Assembly (NCBI GenBank): GCA_009192285.1
Contig: WBVU01000015.1
Coordinates: forward strand, 620,001 to 684,000
From: Morchella semilibera
Taxonomy: Eukaryota > Ascomycota > Pezizomycetes > Pezizales > Morchellaceae
Length of the DNA stretch: 64,000 bases
Direction: 5' to 3'
This document shows positions 34,626 through 46,199 of this stretch, one piece after another. The position numbers and the translations under genes are program-made. Each line of letters begins with the position of its first letter. Within the stretch, counting starts at the first letter, position 1. The notes under the pieces were generated by a model that worked only from the letters and a program-made list of their open reading frames with translations, was not told where the DNA came from and searched no databases.

Positions 34626-37106
34626 TTTTTGAGTGCAAAGTTTTGGCTGCCTATTTTAGCGTGTCTGGGACTGTTTCTTGGGGGTTTTAGCGAAGGATTT
34701 CCTGTTTCTATTACTTTTTTGTTTCCATGCTTTGATTTGATATCATGGGGTGTCCTTGGAGCGTTTTAGGAGTTTATTATTTCCTATTATTTATATATCT
34801 GCATTGCATTTTTGAGTTATTTTCATACCCATTAGCTATTAGCTTTATGAATTTGTCCTGTCTGGGTTTATTTCACTGTTTCTGGGGTTTTCTCTGTTAT
34901 CTGTTCCTCTATTTCTATTTCTATTTCTATTTCTCTTGGATAAATTTATATAAAAGAGGCTCATGAAGGCGCATTTTTGTTGTTAGTTATTTAAGGGCTC
35001 TATTAGCAAATAGCCAAATGCGTGATGGAATTTGATGGGGGAAGTTTTTTTCTTTTATGCCTGGAACTTCATGGGTCTCTTTTTATCTCTTTCGCATCTC
35101 ATATCAGGGGTCGGGATTGGGGGGTGTTGGAGTTACATTTTTTTTTTTTTTTGCTCACTTCGAGGGTCATCATGATATGTAGTACATAGTAATCTCGAGA
35201 AGGAAATCAATCCAAAATTATGTTCTATTCTAATCTCCTCTCCCCAGGGAGAAGGGAAAAAAAAAGGGGGGGGGGTGTGTGTGATTCAATGTATATAGAT
35301 ACCTTATTTATCTGAGGGAAAACAAGAATAGGAAAAGGAGATTTGGTTGAGCACAGTCTTGTTTTGGTTTTGGAATTGTTCGATTCGATCCGATCACGTT
35401 CGATTCGATCGTTGGCTCGTTTACAGCCAGACGACGTACGTTCCTTCAGCTACTCACCCCGTCCGCTAGTAAACTTAAGCCCCCTTCTTAAGGATTTCAA
35501 TTTGGGCTGGGACGAATGAACGTCTAGGGTCGGGAAGGCTAGGAGTAGCCTTCTCTTTTCAAGCCAGTCCAGTCCAAATAAAGTAGCGTGAGGGGAGTCA
35601 GTGCAAATAAGTACATGTACACACTACCGTGGACACCCTACTGTCATGTAGGCCCACTCAGGTTTAATCTAACAACAGTCACAGCGGATCTCTCAATTCT
35701 ACTGTATCGGACAATTACTCTGTTTCGATACGTGTGTGTTTAGGTACATACGCACAGAACTAACGCCTGCAATCACATTGGCACAGTGCGCATATATAGT
35801 CACTCGGTCTAGAGTAAGTAGGTGGATATGTCGATCAGATGAGAACGAGCAGGAGGTGCTCATCACTCTTGCTACTCACGTAACCAGCATAAAGCAAACA
35901 TCGCCAGTTCTCAAGATTGGTTGCGTATTTAATACCGCTGCTCCTGCTGCTGTTGCTGCTGTTGTTCCTGCCTTCGTTTATCCCTTCCCCCTTCCCTGGC
36001 AGCTGTTGATTACAGCTTAATGCTTACGAGCGAGTCACCGCCCATCGTTTGAATGTGCCTGATATCGCACCCCGAATTCCGATTCATCGGTGCTCAACCT
36101 ATCAACCTAGATCCCTATTCTATCAACACTCTTTCTTTCTCTCTCCTATGTTTAGCCGCGCACCTGTCCTGTCTTTAGACTCCCAACCTCATGGCCCCAC
36201 AATATCCAGTGACTTTTAACGCGCTTGGTTCGGTATGGGACCCGGTATTGTCGCCACCTGGCTTATCCTGTTTGCTCCGCTCTTTTTCCCAGGCTGGGAA
36301 ATTGGTACATCGATGGGGCTCAAGATCTGAGATCGATCGATGAGACCTGCACCCACGTGGTTAGGGTAGAGGTTGGACGTCATATCATCTCGTTGATCCC
36401 ATTGGAGCGCGGGGATAAATGGGGGGACCCTGAATTGGGGGTACATATGGGGGCATGTCCTTTAAAGGAAAATCCCGGGGTTATGTGGGTAAGGGGAATT
36501 TGGTTCAGGGTTGTTGGAAGTGTCCGGGGGGGGGGGTTAGGGGTATGTTTCCGGTTGTGATTCTCGATCGGAGGTTTGAGGATTTATCGAATTTGAAATT
36601 GGTGTTTTCGCGCTACCGTACCGGCATATCCTACTGGAGCAGGCGACACTTGGATAATTAGTAGGTAGGTACTCACTAGTTAGCAATGATCTCTCTTTTT
36701 TTTTTTTTTTTTGTTTTTATCCGTTCGCTTTTTTTTTTTTTTTTTTCGCTTCAAGAGCAAGTAGCGTATCCCCGGTAAAACAAAGAAGGGAAAAAAGAAA
36801 AAAAAGAAAAAAAAGCAACTCCGATTTTCCCCACCCTCCTCCTCTCACGATTACTGTTGGGGGGGAAACGGTACGGGATGACGTCCGCCGGGAGCAATTA
36901 AAGGCAGCAGAGCAAGTTGATCGGGACGCTCGAGTCTTTTGTGTAGATTGACCGTTTATCCCGATGGATGGGGGATACTGTAATCATCATCAACAGCTTT
37001 CCGATGGAGGCTTACACATGTAAGACAATAACGATTTTTACTTTTTTGCTCGCCTGTTTCCTTGGGACCGGCGGATCATGGGTCAGTCCATCATATCATG
37101 GTATGA

Positions 37107-37129
37107 TGCTGCTGCTGCTGCTGCTGCTG
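37107..37129. repeat. (CTG)n microsatellite
   Basis: About seven to eight CTG triplets in an intergenic setting; no frame supports coding. Confidence 0.7.
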
Positions 37130-38720
37130 ATGATCCGCGCAGTAATCATGCATGGAGGAAATGTTTCTAGAAACGAGTAGGAAACCAGGTTTATCATCAA
37201 GTTGCATGATCTTATCTGATTGACATGTGTCACCACCCGAGTAGAGTAGTAGCCGCCGCGGGCTTGTGGCTGACCGGCGAACGGGCCGTGGCTGTGTGAT
37301 CTTTGATCTTTATGGACTAGTCGGTTTTACATAATTGTAGCCCTTGATCTCGATCGATTCCCGATCTAGAATGGCGTGATTTCTTTTTGGAATTTTAAAT
37401 CATGGAGCATCACTCGGCCTGCCCACCATGGGGTCGCTGGCGCTGTAGATATCTCTTGCCACCATATTGGGAGGAGTCTGAACGGCCGTGAGGGAGTTGG
37501 GATAAGGTAAAGGGCGGCGGAGGGGGGCCTACCTACGAAGCACTTGATAGCCCCAGGTAAGCAAAGAAAAGCAAAAGTGAGACTTCCTTTGGGGGCGTTA
37601 TTAAGCCACACTTTATTTTGACGTTCTCAAAGGTGGCGCACTACTATGGCGACTTCAGGGGAGTTTTTGAAAATGCCACCATTAGCCTAGGCTCTAGCAC
37701 CGCTATGGTGATAATAGGTAGTTTCTGTAGATTCGTTCAAAAAAAAGGAGGGGGGAAGACGCCGAACTTAAACATATGCCCCCCCCCATAGCTTCTCGAG
37801 CGCTAGAAGGGCCCTCCTATCGATCAATTAGGGATACTGTGGAGAGTGACAGCTACAGGAGTGCTAGACCTAGTAACAACAAACCTTTTAACACCCCAAT
37901 CTAAAGTATATATGATTGGAAAGGATTAATCCGTGATGGGAATGGAAATGATCATTTGCCCCACATTTTTCTTTATGGCAGTGTCCTTAAATTATTCCTT
38001 CCCGGCCCATCACTTTCCACGTTTTCTGGGAGTTCCGGCTTACGACCCCATAGTAAGTAGTACCACCAAGCACATAATTACATTTGTAGAGCCCTCCGCG
38101 CTAAGAGGCGAATGGTTGGCGTTTTTTGCATATAGGTGTGACAAAAAACGGCTTTGGGGGCAGGGTGCGTAGGGCTTCAATTTTTTGCACCATCACTGGG
38201 TTGGATAATAGTTGCTTCGTGGAACCCAAAACGTTATAGTCAGGTACGCATCTTCAAGAGATGAGATAATTGGTGAGATCCACATTTCTAGAAAGATCCA
38301 GGTATTTGGGACCTGCACATATGAGGAGAGATGGCGGTCTCCGACTTATTCCCCACTAGGTCATCCCCACACGCGGTACTCAATCAAATATAGTTTGAAG
38401 CACAATACTGTCCATACAAGTACATGTATCTCTACCAGGGCTAGGGTTGTATCAAATGTTAACCCAGTGCTTAATAAACATCTTTAACGACCGATCACTA
38501 ATCCTCCCTAAAGTTAAAGCCAACCGCCACAGGGGCAATATCTTTTCCTTTCTTTTTCAGGGCCAGGGTTGGATTATCACTACTCCATGGAGGTTTGTAG
38601 TAGTACTGAAGATGGTGGTGCCCCGCCGATCAGCCCCCCAATCGAGCATGATTTGTGGGAATCACTGGTAAAAATGTTAATAAAAGATTAAGTAAGCGGC
38701 ATTTTAATTAGCTGTATACG

Positions 38721-38837
38721 TACTTCGGTGGTAGGGGTAAGTCTGTCAATAGGTGGCGGTGATATACAAGTAATATTCAAGAATCTCCTGCCAATGCACC
38801 GCCACCTGTTGACAGACTTTCCCCTACCCCCGAAGTA
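38721..38837. mobile_element. MITE-like element, about 40-bp terminal inverted repeats, TA ends
   Basis: The left arm begins CTTCGGTGGTAGGGG at 38723 and includes GTCTGTCAATAGGTGGCGGTG. The right arm, ending at 38835, is its inverted copy with a few mismatches and one indel. TA flanks both ends (38721-38722, 38836-38837). Only about 35 bases separate the arms, so the whole element folds into a long hairpin. It is non-coding. Confidence 0.75.
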
Positions 38838-41241
38838 CTATACATGTATATACCACTGTGTGGCTCTCCAACCTGTGATCTCCCAATGCAAGGGTGGTGG
38901 GTGTTAAAATGTGTACTGTTCGCGGACCGTCAGGTCAGTTGCAATTGGCTACTTCATTTACCAACGTAGGGTATGTCCTTTGTATAGAGTAGGTCTGATA
39001 TGTGCATATATGGGCTACTACTGTACATATGTAACTCTTGTTTAGACAGCACGAGAAGGCCCGTGTGGCTCATACACTACACTAGTATTAATCATAGAAT
39101 ATCACTCGTTTGACTTCCATCACGGTACATGGTTTTTTTCTTTTTTTTTTTTTGTCTAATTCATTAATTGTATTTTAAGGGACATGTAGACTTCGGTTAT
39201 GTTTGCTACCGACCTTATTAATACCCAACAAAAAAGCCCATGAAGATTCTTATTTTGGAGTGTAGTACAAGATAGGATCTAGAGCCAGGTACATCTCTCC
39301 CCAAGTAGGGCGCTGCAGTGGGGTTAGCCAGTGTAATGCAAGGGGATGTGATTTTGGACCGGCTGCGCCACCCAATCATTTTGCTTCATCCGTTCCAGTG
39401 CTGAAATACTAGTTGCCGGGGGGGGTTAGCATCTGGCCGGTGGTCGAGTGGGCACAGCTGGCCCATTGCCGAGGGTTTACCGCCATGGTTGGGGTGGGAG
39501 TTTATTGCCTTAGCTTCACGCCTGGGACTGACCTTTTGGCCTTCTTTGTAGTTGTGTACATGTAGAGCGACACTGTGGAAGCCCTCTTGGATGGCGTTCC
39601 CCATACACACGCTGCCCCCGGGTCCCTCTCTGCCACCTTCTACTTTTTGATACCAGTATGATGGGTTAGGTTTACCACTCCGGCCAACCAACCAAAGCGC
39701 CGGAAACCCATTCCAGTACATACTCCTTATAGACAGGCCCTCTTCTCGTGTCCTGGTGCCGTGGGAGATCACTGTAGTCGTATACTTTTCTGTGGGGCTG
39801 GGTCTGTGTGTTAAGATGGAGCGGCTTGCCTTCTGCTATATCGGATTTTCTATTGAGCCAGTATTATGGCTGGAATACTATCTTGAGGGTGAGGTGGGAG
39901 CCCGGGCCTGCGGTATACATATACATATATATCCCAGTAACATCGTCTCGGGCTGGGCATACAAGTACCTAAGTAGCTAACAGAAAGCTCCCTAGCTGCA
40001 CGGAGGATGGACACTGGTGGAGGGTATCTCGGCGCCGAATGGGGGCTACTGCATGCAAACAGAAGCTCTGTGACGGAGGGGTAGATGAAGACTATATGTA
40101 TAAACCGCTGAGAAGACGACCCCGGGGGGGTCGGTCTACCCTTCATGGGTCATGCGAACGCCAGGGCCTTTAATTCTTCGAGAAAGAAACTAGTTGACCA
40201 AACTCTGCGCCAGGGCCTAAGAGGGCGTGGGTCTACCTATACTACGTACCTACACCACCAACCGCCGCCCGCGAGGCCAACACGCGTATCCCGACCCCAG
40301 GCTGCGACTGTCAACCCCTCACTAGCGGTAGAGGGGGTGAATCCGACCTCTCTAGATCCCCGACACAGTCTCAGACCGCCGACCTCCCCACTAGAAGGGG
40401 GTTGACTTACCGCGCTCTCGGGAGGATGATGTCCGCTGGTGCCCGCGGCTAAAATACTTGTAACTAAGCGCACTGACTGGCCTTGGTCACCACCCATCAC
40501 TCGCTTCGCCGCCGTCGCGGGGTGGGTCGCAGCAGGGTTTAGTGTGGTGTAGGAAGAAAGAGGCCCCTTGGACCGATAGACCCTGCCTGCAACGGATGGA
40601 AACTTGATCGCCCTGCCTCTGCTCTATTCTGCGTCTAGTATCTGGTCTGGCCGGCGCATTATCCCCAAAATAGTATGTAGGTACACGTTAATCCTCTCCC
40701 GTTGTGGACACCCTGGGACTTGGTTCTCCCTCTTTTTCTCAACAGCTTGTTACGCTTGCTGCCTGTGCGCATACAAGTACTGAATTAACAGCATCATGTA
40801 TGAAGTATCAGTAATGAATTAACAGCAACGACAGGGGACGGAATGTCTTGGCGCACGAGTGACAGTCCATGATCCATACTCGGGTGTGGGGGTGGAGTCT
40901 CTAGCTAGAGGGAATCCCCAGATAATAACAAGAATAGCCAGCATCCTACTCTTCCACCCGTGCTAGGCCTGGGCTGGATAGAGTTTGTTCAATTCAATGC
41001 TTAGTTTCACTCCGCCCGCATCCCGCCTACTCCATAAAGATATGACATATAAAGCAACATATGCGAGTCAACAGGCCCACATAAATAAAACACAAAACCG
41101 GAAAAAGGAATAAAGAAAAGAAAGACATGAAGCAGGATCTAGACGTATATATCTCGACCACACGTATACAAAAAGGAAACAAAAGACAAAAAACAAAAAA
41201 GATCCTGCCGCCCGCAACCACCAACAACACTCCCACCCTCA

Positions 41242-42710
41242 TTACGCTTCACTCCCAAACTCCTGCGTCCAATCATCACTCTTCTTGACATCCTCCTTAC
41301 TAACCGTAGGCCTACTATTCTTGATTGCCTTTACAAAGTCCTTCAGCACCAGCGCCGGCTCCTGCAGCTCATCCGGATTCACATCCATCCACGTCATTTC
41401 CACCGCACCAGAATCGCCGGGACTGCAAGGGGTGAGTTTGTCCCCGACGCGCTTGTAGTGCGTAGCCGTCTGGATCTTGCGTACGGGCTGCATAAGAGCG
41501 TCCTGCACGGCAATGTTAATGTCGGAGCCCGTGTAGCCTTCCGACATCTGCGCGAGCGTCTTGAAGTCCTGGGGCGTCAGATCGCAGGGGGTGCTGCCAA
41601 CAGAGAGCTCAAACATCTTCATGCGGCCTGGCATATCGGGGACTGCGATGTGGATGCGGCGTTGGAATCTAGTGTGGCGGGGTTAGCGGTGTGTAGGTGA
41701 GGGGGGAAAAGGGGTTTCTCACCGACGTCGGATGGCAGAGTCGAGCTGCCAGGGGATATTGGTGGCGCCGAGTACGAGGACACCGGAGGTGTCGTTACCG
41801 ACACCGTCCATTTGGACGAGCATCTCGGTTTTGATACGACGGCTAGCTTCGCTCTCGCCTTCGCCACGGGTACCGCAGAGGGCGTCGACTTCGTCAATGA
41901 AGATGATTGAGGGCTTGTTCTCACGCGCCATTGTAAAGAGCTGTTTTACGAGCCTGTCCCGACCGCCGCATATCAGCACCCAGCACCCCCAATTGGTGCT
42001 CAAACCGGAGAAACTGACCTTTCACTCTCTCCCATCCACTTACTAACTAGATCACTACTTGAAACCGAGAAGAACGTTGAATTCGCCTCGGTCGCCACCG
42101 CCTTCGCCAAGTAACTCTTTCCCGTCCCCGGGGGGCCATACAGCAATATCCCCTTCCACGGCTTCCTCTTCCCCGTAAATAGGTGCGGGAACTTGATCGG
42201 TAATATAACGGCCTCCTTGAGGGCCTCCTTCGCGCCCTCCAGCCCCGCCACATCCTCCCACCTCACGTTCGGCTTCTCCGTCAATATGGCACCCGCTAGC
42301 GCGCCGCGCAGCTTCTTGTTCTCGGGGTCCACCGAGTCCTCGTCCTGGTCGGCCTTGCCGCCGCCGGTGGTGCTGCTACCGTTGGCGCCCAGCTTGCTGG
42401 GCTTTTTCTTGTTGGCACTCTCGTTAAGGTGCGTCTTGAGCTTCTCGGCGCGCTCCATGTACTCGCCGGCTTTGGCGCGGATGGACTCCTTCATCTTGGG
42501 ATTCTTCTCCCATTTTAGCGCGAGCATGAAGCATTCTAGCGCTTGGTAGTACTGCTGATAGGCAACCTCGTAGTTACCGGCGGTGTCCTCTTCTATGGCT
42601 TTTTTGACGATTGTGATGGCTTTCTGCGCGTGGACGCGTTAGCTCTAATTAGCTGTGAGAGGGGGGGCAGGGGTAGGGAGGCATACGCCAACGAAATCGG
42701 TGTTCGACAT
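41242..42710 (-). CDS. VPS4: Vacuolar protein sorting-associated protein 4 (AAA ATPase)
   Basis: Four exons, 42710-42687, 42623-42019, 41953-41723 and 41668-41242, encode 428 residues (yeast Vps4 has 437). Vps4 hexamers disassemble ESCRT-III filaments on endosomes and at other membrane-scission sites. The MIT domain occupies about residues 1-75 ([20 protein letters not shown], with the first splice junction after residue 8). A linker follows, then the AAA domain with [20 protein letters not shown], Walker [14 protein letters not shown] (about 170), pore loop [14 protein letters not shown], Walker [12 protein letters not shown] (about 230), [15 protein letters not shown] and the arginine fingers in AIRRRFQRRI. 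The C-terminal part has the beta-domain insert and the Vps4 C-terminal helix ([18 protein letters not shown]). All introns (63, 65, 54 nt) have GT-AG ends. Confidence 0.97.
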
Positions 42711-43421
42711 GATTGCGGTGGTGGATTTAGAACTAGATTTTGGGGCGCCAGTGGATGGAGAGAGGGGGAGAGCTAGGGCTGAAGTTGGATGTTTATCGAG
42801 AGATGAGGAGGTGTCGACTCCCTGCGTGCAGAATGCGGGGGTGGGGGGAGGCTTCGTAATGCGACAATCAGGAGCAGCCTCCTGTTAGATGCAGACCCTA
42901 CCTGCCACGTTAGCCTAAGTACGTACAGAAGAGTAAGCAATGCTGATTCGCTCATTCGTAAGGAGTAGGAGGGCAGGGGTACGAAGAGCAGGAGGAGGAG
43001 GAGAAGGAGGAGGAGGAGGAGGAGGTACTGGGTGTATGTAGCTATGTATAGGGTAGAGTGGTAGAGTGCTAGAGTAGCTGATAACCCAAGACGCTTCTCT
43101 CCAACTACACAGGCGTGTGCATACAATTAAAGGGCAGTTTTGTAAAGGTAATGTAGGGATGAGATCGGAGTGATGATCAGGGCTGGGACTATGGACTGGG
43201 GAAGAGATCTTGACTTACTTACTTACTGACTGACTGACTGGGATGGGTTGGTGGTGGGTGGAGGGGGTGAGAGACAGGAATGGAGGGAAGGTCGTTGTCA
43301 CCCTCGTCTATCGTGTCTTGGCACCTGTCTGGTTTCTGATGTTCAAACCCCACGTTTTGTTTTTTTAACCCCACTACCTTTTTACCATACGATCACTCGA
43401 CCACCCCGATACATACCAGCA
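42711..43421. promoter_or_regulatory. Shared divergent promoter region of VPS4 and prefoldin 6
   Basis: The 711 bases between two divergent start codons must hold both promoters. A GGA/GGAGGA-type microsatellite lies at about 42988-43025 and a (tgac)n stretch at about 43223-43240. No TATA box is obvious next to either start. Confidence 0.5.
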
Positions 43422-44001
43422 ATGGCGAACCCCCAGCAAGTAATCCAGAAACTCACCGAGGAGTTCACAACCCTCCAGAAAGGCAAGCCAGCCAGCTCCG
43501 CTCGAGGTATCAGGACCCAATTGGACCTGCATCTGCTGATACACTACGCGCAGAACTGACCGCCGTCGTGGAGGCCCGGCAAACGCTCGAGAGCCAGCTG
43601 CAGGAGAACCAGTCGGTGCAGAAGGTATATTGTTTATAGTTGTATATATAAGCTTCCTTTTTGAGATGAGATGAGGTGTGGTGGTGTGGAGCTGATTGCT
43701 GTTGTAGGAGTTCAACGGCCTTGACGACGCAGCCAACATCTATAAGCTCATTGGGCCCGTGCTCGTCAAGCAGGACAAGTCGGAGGCCATCATGGCCGTC
43801 AACGGACGGTTAGAGTTTATCGAGGCCGAAATGTGCGCGCGTGATCCTTTACCCTCTCAGCTTGGTGCTGAAGGATTATACTGATGTTGGGATAGAGCGA
43901 GAACGGAGGAGAAGATCAAGAGTATACAAGAGAAGCAGGAGGAGAAGAAGATTGGGATCATGCAGCAGCAGCAGCAGGCACAGGCACAGCTAGCTGCGTA
44001 G
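43422..44001 (+). CDS. Prefoldin subunit 6 (beta-type)
   Basis: Four exons, 43422-43482, 43554-43624, 43708-43832 and 43896-44001, encode 120 residues. Prefoldin is a hexameric jellyfish-shaped chaperone that delivers nascent actin and tubulin to the CCT chaperonin. The coiled-coil/beta-hairpin pattern matches subunit 6: EEFTTLQKELTAVVEARQTL, LQENQSVQKEF, then LIGPVLVKQDKSEA and GRLEFIEAEIARTEEKI. The C-terminus is Gln/Ala-rich. Intron 1 needs a GC-AG donor (AAAG|GCAAGC at 43483) to keep the family spacing. A GT donor 24 bases downstream (43507) gives the same phase but inserts eight residues. The gene starts 711 bases from the divergent VPS4 and converges on the RPA34-like gene. Confidence 0.93.
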
Positions 44002-44231
44002 TTAGTTGGTTAGAATCGGGGTTTCGGGGGGGTTCGTTGTTTAGATCAATGATACCTTGCACTAGTTTTCCAGCTATGCAGCAGTATATTTTTACACCAC
44101 CAATCTAGTAGTAATATTATACAAAAAAAAGAAGAGTAAATTTGCAAACAAGCACAAAGAACAAAAAGAGAAAGGAAAAGAAAAAACACTTTTTGGCATC
44201 CATTAAAACTACTTCTACCTACCTAAGTCAT

Positions 44232-45354
44232 CTACTCCTTATTACTCTTCCTCCGATGCTTCTTTTCCTTCCTCTCCTCCTTCTCATCGTGCGTCCTCCT
44301 CTTCTTCTTCTTATGTCCCTCGCTGCCGGCGGCGGCAGCCTCCCTGGCCGGCCGCACCTCCAGCTTAACATCCCGCATCTTTACATCCCCATCCCCACCA
44401 CCGTCAATCTCACCCTCGAACCCGATCGGCTTGAACCGCATCTTGAGGCCCTCCGGCTGCTCCTTTACCGGCTTACTCTTCACCATCTCCTCGGTGACCA
44501 CCCTGTTCGTCGGAAGTGCCTCAACCATCTGGAAGCTCTTTGAGATCTTCTTGCCCGCTATCCACACACACACATACACATTAGCCTCTCCCCTCACCCC
44601 CCCCAAAAAACACACAACAAGGAAAACTCACCCAACCGATACCCTCCCCCTTGCGCGACAAACAGATCCACCTCCTCCCCTGCTCCTTCATCCTCATCAT
44701 CCTTACTCCTCAGACAGTAGCTCCTCCCCGAGCTCGTCATCAGCACCGGCAGCCCCTCCGCGATATCCGCAGGGCTGATCCTGTCAACCTTACTCAGCGG
44801 CGCTGCGAGCGGCGCCGTAATGAACCACAGCTCCTTGCCGTTGAGGTTTGCGGCCGAGAACGGGTTTGCGCTGCCCGAGGCGGAGGCAGAGGCGAGCTTG
44901 AAGGACGGCGGCGGCGCGTACTTGTAGCTACCCTTGGGCAGTTGCCTAGAACAGTCTGTTAGCTAGGCAATTAGGAAGGCGGGAGTGGGGGCGGGGAAAG
45001 ATGAGCGTACGCGGAGGCAGCGATCTCTTCCTCATCTTTCTCCTCCTCGTCGCTGCCGGACTCTTCGGAGCCAGACTCAGACCCAGTCTCGGTCTCTTCT
45101 TCCTCGGAGCCGGACTCAGACTCAGACTCAGACTCGCCCTCCGTCACGGTAGCAGTAGTCGTCGTCTGCTGTGTCTCTGCTTCCTCCTCACTCTCGCTCT
45201 CGGACTCGCTGTCGACCACCTTCTCCTCCGACTTTCTTTTGGTGGGCTTCTTTATCGGCGCAGGCGCAGCCTTCTTCTTCTTCGCTGCTGCTGCTACCGG
45301 CGCAGCTTTCTTCGCGGTGCTGGGCTTCTTGACGGTTGTTTTTGGGGCGGCCAT
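44232..45354 (-). CDS. RNA polymerase I subunit RPA34-like
   Basis: Three exons, 45354-45011, 44945-44632 and 44557-44232, encode 327 residues. The family (yeast Rpa34, mammalian PAF49/CD3EAP) dimerises with RPA49 and stabilises Pol I initiation and elongation on rDNA. The N-terminal third is low complexity: Lys/Ala-rich up to about residue 40, then a Ser/Glu stretch (about 48-110), unusual in length for the yeast protein and likely disordered. The middle carries the recognisable core, NPFSAANLNGKELWFITAPL followed by LSKVDRISPADIAEGLPVLM and YCLRSKDDED. The C-terminus is strongly basic (KKKKRRTHDEKEERKEKKHR), as in the family. Similarity is moderate because the family evolves fast, so the assignment rests mainly on the core motif plus architecture. 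Introns are 65 and 74 nt. Confidence 0.82.
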
Positions 45355-46121
45355 TTCTTCTTTGCCTCAATGCTCAATTGGTGTTTTTTTGGGGCGCAAA
45401 AAATTCGAAATGTCTTTTGCCCAGTAATCGTTGCAATGCCCACAGCGCCAAGAGAAAAATATGACGGGAGGTTCCGCCACGACTAGTACGGATTCGGAGG
45501 GGGCGAGTGAGAGTGCGTGCAATTAATGTCAATGAGGATCTCTCGCTGTCTTTTTCTTTTCGTTCTTTTCGTTCTCTTCCGTTCTTTCTTTTCTTCTTGG
45601 GGGGGGGGGGGGTCTGAGGTCTAGTTCAATAGTGGTCGACTGGGCTCTCGGCGGAGATTTTGGTATGTATAGTTGGGTTTTTGGATGCTCCTGTGGTGCT
45701 GTCGATGGGGAATTGGACCCTACATAAGTACATGTAGTAGACCCTGATGTCAATACCGGCCATTGAGAGTTTAATAAACAGGACATCGAATGCTAACTAA
45801 AAGTCCAGGAGCTTACTCTACTTGTACCTATCACGATCATGATCACCATCAATGCGTCCAACCACTAATGATCTCGCCGGGTTCCCAGACACGAGGAATT
45901 GTCATCTTCAACTCCACCAACAACCAAAACACCAGCCCGACGAATAGCCTAGTTAGAGGTCTATAGGGTTCATAGGGTTCCCTACTACATGTAGGTACGA
46001 ACAGTGCCAAGGCGCCACTCAACGCTAAGGGTATATAATATACTCCAAGGGGCTAAAAAAAAAATTTCTCCTCAGATGAGGCCAACCAACGGCCACGAAT
46101 CACGAAGGAGTCTTGAACAAC
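45355..46121. other. Upstream of the RPA34-like gene, no gene recognised
   Basis: It should contain the promoter of the minus-strand gene; a G run lies at 45600-45612. TACATGTA copies are at 45729 and 45986. A ten-A run (46055-46064) is a T run on the minus strand, about 57 nt past the 3' end of the tRNA-Thr copy. Confidence 0.5.
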
Positions 46122-46199
46122 TGCTCTGACTCGGAGTTGAACCGAGGATCTCAGCATTGCATTACTAGTGCTGCGCCTTACCAACTTGGCCACCAGAGC
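46122..46199 (-). tRNA. tRNA-Thr (anticodon AGT) copy with a 5-nt insertion
   Basis: The sequence is identical to the 73-nt tRNA-Thr at 8944-9016 except for five extra bases in the anticodon arm: ACTAGTAATGCAATGCTG against ACTAGTAATGCTG. The insert can be placed exactly between nucleotides 37 and 38, where nuclear tRNA introns lie. It would then be a 5-nt intron, far shorter than the 11 and 18 nt introns seen in the other tRNAs here. It is equally a direct duplication of ATGCA/AATGC that could make this a pseudogene. No T run follows immediately; a T10 tract is about 57 nt downstream. Confidence 0.75.

Larger units (their letters stand above)
34626..41241. other. 6.6-kb intergenic region between frq and VPS4
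   Basis: The first few hundred bases should be the frq 3' untranslated region. After that I see T-runs (35138-35152, 36694-36711, 36729-36746), GATC/CGAT-rich sequence around 35381-35412, a (CTG)n stretch at 37107-37129, an inverted-repeat element at 38721-38837 and four TACATGTA copies (35612, 38421, 38841, 39557). A 128-codon minus-strand frame (39386-39772) has no convincing similarity. No gene was supported. Confidence 0.55.

Noticed and set aside
39386-39772. 128-codon minus-strand frame with NYKEGQKV, faintly like retroelement polyprotein ends
   Set aside because: The resemblance covers only about eight residues and no integrase or reverse transcriptase motif lies nearby.
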